NCBI GenBank assembly: GCA_947503365.1
Contig: CANNDT010000041.1
Location: 1 to 36,926, forward strand
DNA: 36,926 bases
Direction: 5' to 3'
DNA from: CANNDT01 sp945876205
Lineage (GTDB): Bacteria > Acidobacteriota > Vicinamibacteria > Vicinamibacterales > UBA2999
How positions within the stretch are numbered: the stretch's first letter is position 1; each line of letters begins with the position of its first letter. Positions 15,062 to 20,882 of the stretch are shown here, one piece after another. The notes under the pieces were generated by a model that saw nothing but the letters and a program-made list of their open reading frames with translations, had not been told where the DNA came from and searched no databases. The position numbers and the translations under genes were made by a program.

Positions 15062-15142
15062 GGGCCAACCTAGTACACGTGTGGTATTCTTCGCCCTCCA
15101 AACCGTCCTATTCCCACGTCATTTCAAGAGGAGCGCCTGCCT

Positions 15143-16045
15143 ATGGAGCCCACAAAACAAGCAATTCCGCGCGAGGCGATCGACGCCTACAACCTGTTCA
15201 TTCACGGCGAGATCGATCGCCGCGCGTTCATGGACCGCGTGAAGAAGGTGGCTGTCTCCACCGCGGCCGCCGCGGCCCTCGTTGACCAGCTGATGCCCGA
15301 CTACGCGGCAGCTCAGCAGGTCTCGCCGACCGACAATCGCATCAAGACCGAGCGCGTCACGATCCCGTCGCCCAACGGCAACGGCAGCATCAAGGGTTAC
15401 CTCGTCCGTCCGACGAGCGCCGGCAACAACAAGCTGCCCGCCATCCTCGTCGTGCACGAAAACCGCGGCCTCAACCCGCACATCGAAGACGTCGCGCGCC
15501 GGCTGGCGCTTGACGGCTTCATGACGCTCGCGCCAGACACGCTCACCTCGCTCGGCGGGTATCCCGGCGACGATGTGAAGGGCGGAGAGATGTTCGGCAA
15601 GGTCGATCGTCCCAAGATGGGCGAGGACCTGTATGCCGCCGCCGTCTACGTGAAGGATCGTCCCGATAGCACCGGCCGCCTCGGCGCGACCGGCTTCTGC
15701 TTCGGCGGCGGCATCGCCAACAACCTCGCCGTGCGGATGGGCGCGGACATGAAGGCGATCGCGCCGTTCTACGGCGGCGCGCCGCCCGAGGCGGACGTCT
15801 CGAAGATCAAGGCGGCCGTGCTGGTGTTTCACGGCGCCGAAGACAAGCGCCTGGTTGACGCCTACCCGGCCTACGATGCGGCCATGACCAAGGCCGGCGT
15901 CATCCACGAGGCGCACATCTATCCGGGCGCCGTGCATGGCTTCAACAACGACGCCACGCCGGAGCGCTACAACAAAGCCGCGGCCACCGATGCGTACACG
16001 CGCATGGTGGCGTGGTTCAAGAAGTACGTCGCGGCCAATACCTAG
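15143..16045 (+). CDS. Dienelactone hydrolase family protein, likely Tat-exported
   Basis: This 300-residue alpha/beta hydrolase has the cysteine triad of dienelactone hydrolases: Cys186 in GATGFCFGGG, Asp234 in HGAEDKRL and His265 in GAVHGF, with Glu106 in VVHENRGL that activates the cysteine in this family. DLHs open lactone rings in chloroaromatic or hydroxyquinol breakdown, though many exported homologs have unknown esters as substrates. The N terminus is unusual: a hydrophilic stretch of about 25 residues precedes DRRAFMDRVKK and an Ala-rich segment, which looks like a Tat signal with a long n-region, common for this subgroup. GAGGAG lies 11 bases before the ATG. Divergent from a metallo-beta-lactamase gene remnant. 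Assignment secure, substrate not known. Confidence 0.9.
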   Translation: MEPTKQAIPREAIDAYNLFIHGEIDRRAFMDRVKKVAVSTAAAAALVDQLMPDYAAAQQVSPTDNRIKTERVTIPSPNGNGSIKGYLVRPTSAGNNKLPAILVVHENRGLNPHIEDVARRLALDGFMTLAPDTLTSLGGYPGDDVKGGEMFGKVDRPKMGEDLYAAAVYVKDRPDSTGRLGATGFCFGGGIANNLAVRMGADMKAIAPFYGGAPPEADVSKIKAAVLVFHGAEDKRLVDAYPAYDAAMTKAGVIHEAHIYPGAVHGFNNDATPERYNKAAATDAYTRMVAWFKKYVAANT

Positions 16046-16122
16046 ACCGCCTCACCGATCGACCGGCGGCGCCCCTCGCGCCGCCGGTCACCTTCCAAAG
16101 CCCTTGTGGTAGCCTTCGCGTC

Positions 16123-16818
16123 ATGCGCAGCGCTGCCATCCTTCTCCTCACCGTCGTTGCTCTTTCTTCATCTGTCACCGCGCCGCTCGGTGCCCAGGCG
16201 CCGGCTGACACCACGGTGTATGCGGTCACCTACGCCGAGGTGGCTCCCTCGTCCGGCGGCGCCATGGCGAACGCGTTCAAGCAGTACCGCGACGCGAGCC
16301 GCAAGGAAGACGGATTCATCCGCTTCGACCTTCGCGAGCAGGCGGGACGGCCTGGCCTCTTCTCTGTCGTCGAGACGTGGAGAGACCAGAAGGCGGCCGA
16401 TGCGCACGCGGCGGCGGCGCATACGAAGCAGTACCAGGATGCGATTCGGCCGATTCGTGTGGCCGGCTACGATGAGCGTCCCTATAAGGTCTTCACCGTC
16501 GCGCCTCCGCGTGAAGGCTCGGGCCAGGCGGTGCACGTCGTGTCGCACGTGGACATCGCCGGTGCGGCGGCGCAGGCTGAGGCGCCGGGGCTGCTTCGGA
16601 AGCTGGCTGAAACGAGCCGCGCCGAACCGGGGAACCTGCGCTTCGACGTGCTGCAGCACGCGATGCGCCTGAATCACTACACCGTCATCGAGGTCTGGCA
16701 GGATCGGAAGTCGATCGACGCGCATCGCGCGGCCGCGCACACGAAGCAGTATCGCGACCTGCTCCAGCCGATGTCGGGGAGCCCGCTCGACGAGCGCTGG
16801 TACAAGGGTGTGGAGTAG
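16123..16818 (+). CDS. Secreted two-domain antibiotic biosynthesis monooxygenase (ABM) protein
   Basis: The 231-residue product has a signal peptide (MRSAAILLLTVVALSSSVTA, cleavage near GAQA, residue 26) and two tandem ABM-like domains of about 95 residues. Each repeats the same layout: a strand (YAVTYAEVAP / HVVSHVDIAG), a helix, GFIRFDLREQAGRPGLFSVVETWRD or GNLRFDVLQHAMRLNHYTVIEVWQD, then an AHTKQY helix that is nearly identical in both copies (AAAHTKQYQDAIRPI / AAAHTKQYRDLLQPM). ABM domains are dimeric ferredoxin-like folds that act in quinone oxidation, haem degradation or as quinol monooxygenases; the internal duplication makes a single-chain pseudo-dimer. The frame is open upstream to 16012, but ATG 16123 starts the signal peptide. 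Function beyond the fold is unknown. Confidence 0.85.
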   Translation: MRSAAILLLTVVALSSSVTAPLGAQAPADTTVYAVTYAEVAPSSGGAMANAFKQYRDASRKEDGFIRFDLREQAGRPGLFSVVETWRDQKAADAHAAAAHTKQYQDAIRPIRVAGYDERPYKVFTVAPPREGSGQAVHVVSHVDIAGAAAQAEAPGLLRKLAETSRAEPGNLRFDVLQHAMRLNHYTVIEVWQDRKSIDAHRAAAHTKQYRDLLQPMSGSPLDERWYKGVE

Positions 16819-16832
16819 CGTTAAATCAAGTA

Positions 16833-17048
16833 GTGGTGACGTCGCACATCGTCGGATTTCACGCGGACGCCGAAGGGCACTGGGTGGCGGAGCTCGCGTG
16901 CGGCCACAACCAGCACATGCGCCACGACCCGCCCTGGCAGAACCGTGCGTGGGTGCTGAGCGAAGAAGGCCGAGCCAGGTTCATAGGCACCGAGATCCGA
17001 TGCACGCAGTGTGAAGCCGGCTCACCCTTGCCGTCTGCGCTATCCTGA
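16833..17048 (+). CDS. DUF3565 family protein
   Basis: This 71-residue protein matches DUF3565: IVGFHADAEGHWVAELACGHNQHMRHDPPWQNRAWV followed by SEEGRARFIG and a CTQCEAG end. Conserved Cys and His residues (Cys23, His25, His28, His31, and CTQC near the C terminus) suggest a bound metal, probably zinc. It is cytosolic and of unknown function; the family is widespread in proteobacteria and acidobacteria. It starts with GTG at 16833 and ends 5 bases before the SDR gene, which itself carries a zinc-ribbon, so the two are likely cotranscribed. Confidence 0.85.
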   Translation: MVTSHIVGFHADAEGHWVAELACGHNQHMRHDPPWQNRAWVLSEEGRARFIGTEIRCTQCEAGSPLPSALS

Positions 17049-17053
17049 ATCCA

Positions 17054-18604
17054 ATGACCCAGGCGAAAGACGTCTCGCGCACCGAGCTCCTGCGCGAGGC
17101 CACGGAACTTCTCGAATCGCTCGTCGCGGACCGTCGTCTGCTCGACCAGGTGCCGCCGGACCAGGCGAAGCGCTTCCTGAAGGCGATCGCCCGCATTCAT
17201 CGTCCCGACCGTCTCGGACGCCGGCTGGCTGATGCGAGGAAGCGCCAGGAAGAGAAGGCGCGCATTCGGCAGGACGATGGCGTGCTGCACGAGACGGGGA
17301 TTCGCACGCTGCGGCGGAAACCGGTGTTCACGACGCCGAACGTGTTTCCACCGGAAGAGTTCACTCCGGAGGATGTGCACGAGGACGCGGCGCCTCGCCA
17401 ATCGACGGAGCTGCAGCACTGCTACGTCTGCAAGCAGAAGTACACGACCATCCATCACTTCTACGATCAGATGTGTCCCGAGTGCGCGGACTTCAACTTC
17501 GCCAAGCGCACCGAGCTGGCTGACCTGCGAGGCCGCGTCGCATTGCTGACCGGCGGACGCGTGAAGATTGGCTACCAGACCGGACTGAAGCTCCTGCGCT
17601 CTGGCGCGCACCTGATCGTCACCACGCGCTTTCCCCGCAACTCGGCCTCGCGCTACGCGCAGGAGCCAGACTTCGGCGAGTGGGGCCACCGGCTCGAGGT
17701 CTTCGGTCTCGACCTGCGCCACACGCCAAGCGTCGAGGCGTTCTGCCACGAGCTGCTGACGACGCGCGATCGCCTCGACTTCATCATCAACAACGCCTGC
17801 CAGACGGTGCGACGTCCGCCGGACTTCTACGCGCACATGATGGACGAGGAGACAGGCGCGCTGCACGGCATGCCCGAACATGTCCGCAAGCTGCTGGGCA
17901 ACTACGAAGGATTGCGCGGCTATCACATGCTTCCGGAAGCAGGTGGGCAGAGTGAGCGGAGTGGGCGGGCTGGGGACGAGGGTGCGGCGGTGGCTGGGCT
18001 GATGCGCGCGGCGGAACTGTCTCAGGTGCCGCTGCTGCCTGAAGAACTTGCCGCGCAGAAGGATCTGTTTCCGGAAGGGCGCCTCGATCAGGATCTCCAG
18101 CAGATCGACCTGCGCGGCCGCAACTCGTGGCGCCTGCTGCTGGCGGAAGTCTCCTCAGTCGAGCTGCTCGAAGTGCAACTGGTCAACGCCGTCGCCCCCT
18201 TCATCCTCAACGCGCGCTTGAAAGCGCTGATGCTGCGGACGCCCGAGCGCGACAAGCACATCGTCAATGTGTCGGCGATGGAAGGGCAGTTCTACCGCAA
18301 CTTCAAGACGACGCGCCATCCGCACACGAACATGGCGAAAGCGGCGCTCAACATGATGACGCGGACGTCGGCGACCGACTACCAGACCGACGGCATCCAC
18401 ATGAACAGCGTCGATACGGGATGGATTACCGACGAGGATCCGGTGGAGATCGCCGCGCGCAAGACGGCCGAGCACCGCTTTCATCCGCCGCTCGACATCG
18501 TCGACGGCGCCGCGCGGATCGTCGATCCGATCATCAGCGGCTTCAACACCGGCGTGCACGTGTGGGGACAGTTTCTGAAGGACTATCGCCCGACTGACTG
18601 GTAG
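17054..18604 (+). CDS. Zinc-ribbon SDR-family protein with altered catalytic site
   Basis: The 516-residue protein joins an N-terminal helical region (1-90, charged, coiled-coil-like), a zinc-ribbon with CYVC (123-126) and CPEC (141-144), and a Rossmann-type short-chain dehydrogenase/reductase domain from about 155. The cofactor loop reads LLTGGRVKIGYQTG (165-177) in place of the usual TGxxxGIG, and IINNACQTV (244-252) is the NNAG-like stretch. In the active site Ser407 (NVSAMEG) and Lys429 (TNMAK) are present, but the Tyr four residues before the lysine is Thr425 in HPHTNMAKAALNMM. The usual proton-transfer mechanism is therefore unlikely unless another Tyr substitutes. A Gly/Ser-rich insert lies at 297-315. 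I recall similar zinc-ribbon SDRs in bacteria and plants, also with HTNMAK; their reaction is unknown. Confidence 0.82.
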   Translation: MTQAKDVSRTELLREATELLESLVADRRLLDQVPPDQAKRFLKAIARIHRPDRLGRRLADARKRQEEKARIRQDDGVLHETGIRTLRRKPVFTTPNVFPPEEFTPEDVHEDAAPRQSTELQHCYVCKQKYTTIHHFYDQMCPECADFNFAKRTELADLRGRVALLTGGRVKIGYQTGLKLLRSGAHLIVTTRFPRNSASRYAQEPDFGEWGHRLEVFGLDLRHTPSVEAFCHELLTTRDRLDFIINNACQTVRRPPDFYAHMMDEETGALHGMPEHVRKLLGNYEGLRGYHMLPEAGGQSERSGRAGDEGAAVAGLMRAAELSQVPLLPEELAAQKDLFPEGRLDQDLQQIDLRGRNSWRLLLAEVSSVELLEVQLVNAVAPFILNARLKALMLRTPERDKHIVNVSAMEGQFYRNFKTTRHPHTNMAKAALNMMTRTSATDYQTDGIHMNSVDTGWITDEDPVEIAARKTAEHRFHPPLDIVDGAARIVDPIISGFNTGVHVWGQFLKDYRPTDW

Positions 18605-18648
18605 ACGTTGCGGGGAGTTCGCGACGACGGACCTCGACCTCGCACAGC

Positions 18649-18654
18649 TATAAT
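18649..18654 (+). promoter_or_regulatory. TATAAT -10 box of the collapsed kinase gene
   Basis: TATAATCC begins at 18649 and the ATG at 18666 lies 11 bases after the box. The spacing and the box match those of the kinase head at 13241, pointing to a shared leaderless promoter for this kinase family. Confidence 0.5.
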
Positions 18655-18665
18655 CCGTTCGCACG

Positions 18666-18818
18666 ATGAGCCTCGTGTCAGGGACACCCATCGGTCCGTA
18701 CGAGATCCAGTCGCTCCTTGGCGTGGGCGGGATGTGGGAGGTGTACAACACGGTGCTCGATGATGCCTCCGCACCGATCACGCTCCTGCAGCACTGGAAT
18801 CCCGAGGTGAAGCCATGA
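18666..18818 (+). pseudogene. Kinase head joined directly to kinase C-terminal tail (internal deletion)
   Basis: A 50-codon frame begins as a Ser/Thr kinase (SGTPIGPYEIQSLLGVGGMWEVY: glycine-rich loop) and switches after EVY to NTVLDDASAPITLLQHWNPEVKP. The latter is the extreme C terminus of the kinase-TolB-propeller fusions of this phylum, as shown by the near-identical end APITLLQHWNPEAKK in the gene at 20469. Everything between, normally several hundred residues, is missing. The frame is continuous, so the deletion was in frame. The ATGA at 18815-18818 joins it to another kinase head, showing that two kinase genes once overlapped here. Confidence 0.8.
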
Positions 18819-18877
18819 CGCTCACCGCCGGTGCGCGACTCGGCGCCTACGAGGGCATTGCCGAGCCACGCTCCTGA
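18815..18877 (+). pseudogene. Second, very short kinase head
   Basis: MTLTAGARLGAYEGIAEP then a stop after 20 codons. The first 13 residues are the standard opening of these kinases (GARLGAYE), and the sequence diverges before the glycine loop. It overlaps the previous relic by ATGA. Confidence 0.7.
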
Positions 18878-18924
18878 TGTGCAAGTATCAAGACTCACAT
18901 CCTTGTGCTCGAGGTAGATACCCC

Positions 18925-19263
18925 ATGAGAGAGGCGCCCGCGTTCCCACCTGTCGACGGGAAGCTCCTGGATGAGGTCGTCGCCAGGATTCGCCGCGCCG
19001 GCGATCCACAGCGCGTGGTGCTCTTCGGCTCGCGCGCCCATGGCCGTGGGCGGCCGGACAGCGACCTCGATCTCCTCATCGTCGAGGACTCCGATCTTCC
19101 GCGCCATCGTCGGGCCCCGCGTTACCTTCGGGCTCTTGTGGGCGTATTCCCTGCAAAGGATGTGATTGTGTGGACGCCGTCTGAAATCGCCGAGTGGAGC
19201 CGCGTGCCCCACGCGTTCATCTCGACGATCCTTCGCGAGGGCGTGACGCTCTATGAACGATAA
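18925..19263 (+). CDS. MNT-type nucleotidyltransferase of an MNT-HEPN pair
   Basis: The 112-residue product carries the minimal nucleotidyltransferase motif: VVLFGSRAHGRGRPDSDLDLLIVE (about residues 32-55), with Asp residues at SDLD for metal binding. In MNT-HEPN modules this enzyme modifies or neutralises the HEPN ribonuclease encoded next to it. The HEPN gene overlaps the 3' end by 11 bases, as in many such pairs. ATG 18925 is preceded by GAGG about 10 bases upstream; the longer frame from 18877 starts inside the kinase relic and is rejected. It is the second nucleotidyltransferase of this kind in the window and differs in sequence from the MntA-like one at 14478. Confidence 0.88.
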   Translation: MREAPAFPPVDGKLLDEVVARIRRAGDPQRVVLFGSRAHGRGRPDSDLDLLIVEDSDLPRHRRAPRYLRALVGVFPAKDVIVWTPSEIAEWSRVPHAFISTILREGVTLYER

Positions 19264-19648
19264 GGCCAGCCATGCCCGCCAGTGGTTGGCGAAGGCTGAC
19301 AGCGACCTGACCGCCTCGCGGCGTTTGCTCGATGGGGGTGGGCCGTACGATGCGGTGTGCTTCCACGCGCAGCAGGCCGCGGAAAAGGCGCCGAAGGCGT
19401 GGTTGGCCGTCGCAGACGTTCCGATTCCGCGCACGCACAATCTCGAGGATCTGCAGGCGCAGTGTCTTGCCTTGCGACAGGTGGAGGTCGCGAGCGGGTT
19501 CGAGGCCTTGGACCTGAGCGATCTCACACCCTTCGCGGTGGCGGCCCGGTACGACATCGAGTTCTGGCCCGAACGCGTCGAAGCCGAAGCCGCGGTCGCC
19601 ATCGCGGCGCGCGTATGTGCGGCAATCGCACGGATCGTCGAAGGCTGA
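19253..19648 (+). CDS. HEPN-domain protein, probable toxin
   Basis: This 131-residue HEPN protein (Pfam HEPN type) shows HARQWLAKADSDLTASRRLLDGG (7-29), YDAVCFHAQQAAEKAPKAWLAV (32-53) and PRTHNLEDLQAQC (59-71), the usual four-helix pattern. The typical AEKALKA helix has a proline (AEKAPKA), an odd change that could bend the helix. The strict RX4-6H RNase motif is not obvious, as is common in this subgroup, so RNase activity is uncertain. It overlaps the MNT gene by 11 bases. HEPN-MNT pairs act as toxin-antitoxin or phage-defence modules. Confidence 0.85.
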   Translation: MNDKASHARQWLAKADSDLTASRRLLDGGGPYDAVCFHAQQAAEKAPKAWLAVADVPIPRTHNLEDLQAQCLALRQVEVASGFEALDLSDLTPFAVAARYDIEFWPERVEAEAAVAIAARVCAAIARIVEG

Positions 19649-19726
19649 ACGACCTCGCCGCCGTTGAGTGTGGGCGATGTGAGCGTCACACCTCAACGCC
19701 GATGACGCGCGCTACTCGGCAAGGGC

Positions 19727-19744
19727 CACACATTATGATGTGTG
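19727..19744. promoter_or_regulatory. VapBC operator overlapping the -10 box
   Basis: CACACAT (19727-19733) and ATGTGTG (19738-19744) form a perfect inverted repeat with a 4-base spacer. TATGAT (19734-19739) inside it is a good -10 box. Antitoxin binding here would block the promoter directly. The vapB ATG is at 19758. Confidence 0.6.
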
Positions 19745-19757
19745 ATACTGTGTGTGG

Positions 19758-19958
19758 ATGGCGACCAACCTTGCGCTGGACGATCGCCTCCTCGACGAGG
19801 CGCTGAAGATTGGCGGTCGGGCCACCAAGAAGGACACGGTGACCGAGGCCCTGCAGGAGTACATCAGCCGGCGCAAGCAGGCGCGCGTGACGGATCTCTT
19901 CGGCACGATCGGCTACGACCCCAAGTACGATTACAAGAAGCAGCGCCGCCGACGATGA
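19758..19958 (+). CDS. VapB-type antitoxin
   Basis: The 66-residue protein starts with the short ribbon-helix-helix-like region of the VapB group: ATNLALDDRLLDEALKIGGRATKKDTVTEALQEYISRRKQ (2-41), in which the strand NLALDD and the two helices are evident. The C-terminal part (DLFGTIGYDPKYDYKKQRRRR) is the toxin-binding tail of this group. It overlaps vapC by ATGA (19955-19958). The palindrome over the upstream -10 box is the expected autoregulatory site. ATG 19758 is chosen over a GTG two codons earlier. Confidence 0.88.
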   Translation: MATNLALDDRLLDEALKIGGRATKKDTVTEALQEYISRRKQARVTDLFGTIGYDPKYDYKKQRRRR

Positions 19959-20359
19959 AGGTGCTGGTCGACACGTCCGTGTGGTCGCTGGCGTTCCGCC
20001 GGCGAGCGCCCGCCCACCCGGCGGTCGACGAACTGCGTCGTCTTATCGCTCATGGGCGAGCGGCGATCGTGGGGCCCATCCGGCAGGAAGTGCTGAGCGG
20101 CATCCGCGAGGTCGCCACGTTCGAGCGACTTCGGGACCACCTGCGGGCCTTTTCCGACGAGCCGATCACGGAGGCCGACTACGAGCGGGCGGCCGAGTGT
20201 TTCAACGCGTGCCGCGCGAAGGGCCTCCAAGGCTCGAACACCGACTTCCTGCTCTGCGCGGTCGCCGAGCTCCACAGGTTGCCGATTCTCACCACCGATG
20301 ACGACTTCGCCCGCTACGCACGGGTGCTCCCGATCGCGATTCACAACCCGCGGTTGTAG
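19955..20359 (+). CDS. VapC-type PIN toxin
   Basis: This 134-residue PIN-domain endoribonuclease has all four expected acidic residues: Asp6 in VLVDTSVWSLAF, Glu45 in IRQEVLSGI, Asp97 in GSNTDFLLCAVA and Asp115/116 in LTTDDDFARYA. VapC toxins cut tRNAs or the sarcin-ricin loop and are silenced by VapB. The start overlaps the antitoxin stop (ATGA). The SNTDFLLCAVAELH helix and the terminal DDDFARYARVL are typical. It appears intact, so the pair is likely functional. A hairpin covers the stop codon. Confidence 0.9.
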   Translation: MKVLVDTSVWSLAFRRRAPAHPAVDELRRLIAHGRAAIVGPIRQEVLSGIREVATFERLRDHLRAFSDEPITEADYERAAECFNACRAKGLQGSNTDFLLCAVAELHRLPILTTDDDFARYARVLPIAIHNPRL

Positions 20360-20367
20360 CGCGGGTT
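20345..20367 (+). terminator. Hairpin across the vapC stop codon
   Basis: AACCCGCG (20345-20352), a 7-base loop GTTGTAG containing the stop, and CGCGGGTT (20360-20367), all 8 pairs perfect. No T-run follows. Possible terminator or mRNA 3'-end protector. Confidence 0.45.
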
Positions 20368-20468
20368 CCTGAGAGCCTGTAACAAGACCCCCAAATCGGC
20401 ACCCGTCGGGTGGGTGGCTTTGGCCGGATCAATAAACACTGCCTTCCCGCGACCTATCCCGCTCGACG

Positions 20469-20882
20469 CTACTTCTTCGCCTCGGGGTTCCAGTGCTGCA
20501 GCAGCGTAATTGGCGCCGCGGCGCTGTCCAGTTCCGCGTTGATCAAGAAGCGGCCGTCGCGGGTGATGTCGTATTGCCGCCCCTGTTGCGCGTCCGCACC
20601 GCCACCGTAGATGCGCGTGGGAAAGAGTACGACCGGCGCACCCTGCGCCAGCGTGGACGCGGTGACGGTGATCGACGCCGCCATCATCGCACCCGCAGGG
20701 TTGAGGTAGTACAGCTCTTTGCCGTCGGCCCGCCAGACGGGATGGATGCCACCCGACGTGGACACCAGCCGATATTCAGGAAGTGCTTCCCCAGGACCGC
20801 ATCGAAGCAACCGGTGGGCGGGCAGGGGGGCCGTGAATGCACCGAGGATGAGAGCCACCGCGACGATCGAGAGATATCTCAT
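20469..20882 (-). pseudogene. Chimera: signal peptide fused to kinase-TolB C-terminal tail
   Basis: ATG at 20882 (minus) overlaps the tannase 2 stop as ATGA, so it would be translated with tannase. Residues 1-23 look like a signal peptide (MRYLSIVAVALILGAFTAPLPA). From about residue 38 it is the last propeller blade and end of a kinase-TolB fusion: YRLVSTSGGIHPVWRADGKELYYLNP, then AAPITLLQHWNPEAKK at the end. The total of 137 aa is far short of the 800-900 aa parents. A stray propeller blade is unlikely to fold alone, so this is probably a relic. Its coupling to tannase and its own export signal make it worth checking as a real gene. Confidence 0.65.

Noticed and set aside
17935..18000. Gly/Ser-rich insert in the SDR gene as another repeat insertion
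   Set aside because: No palindrome or second copy was seen, and the position is a variable loop between conserved blocks.
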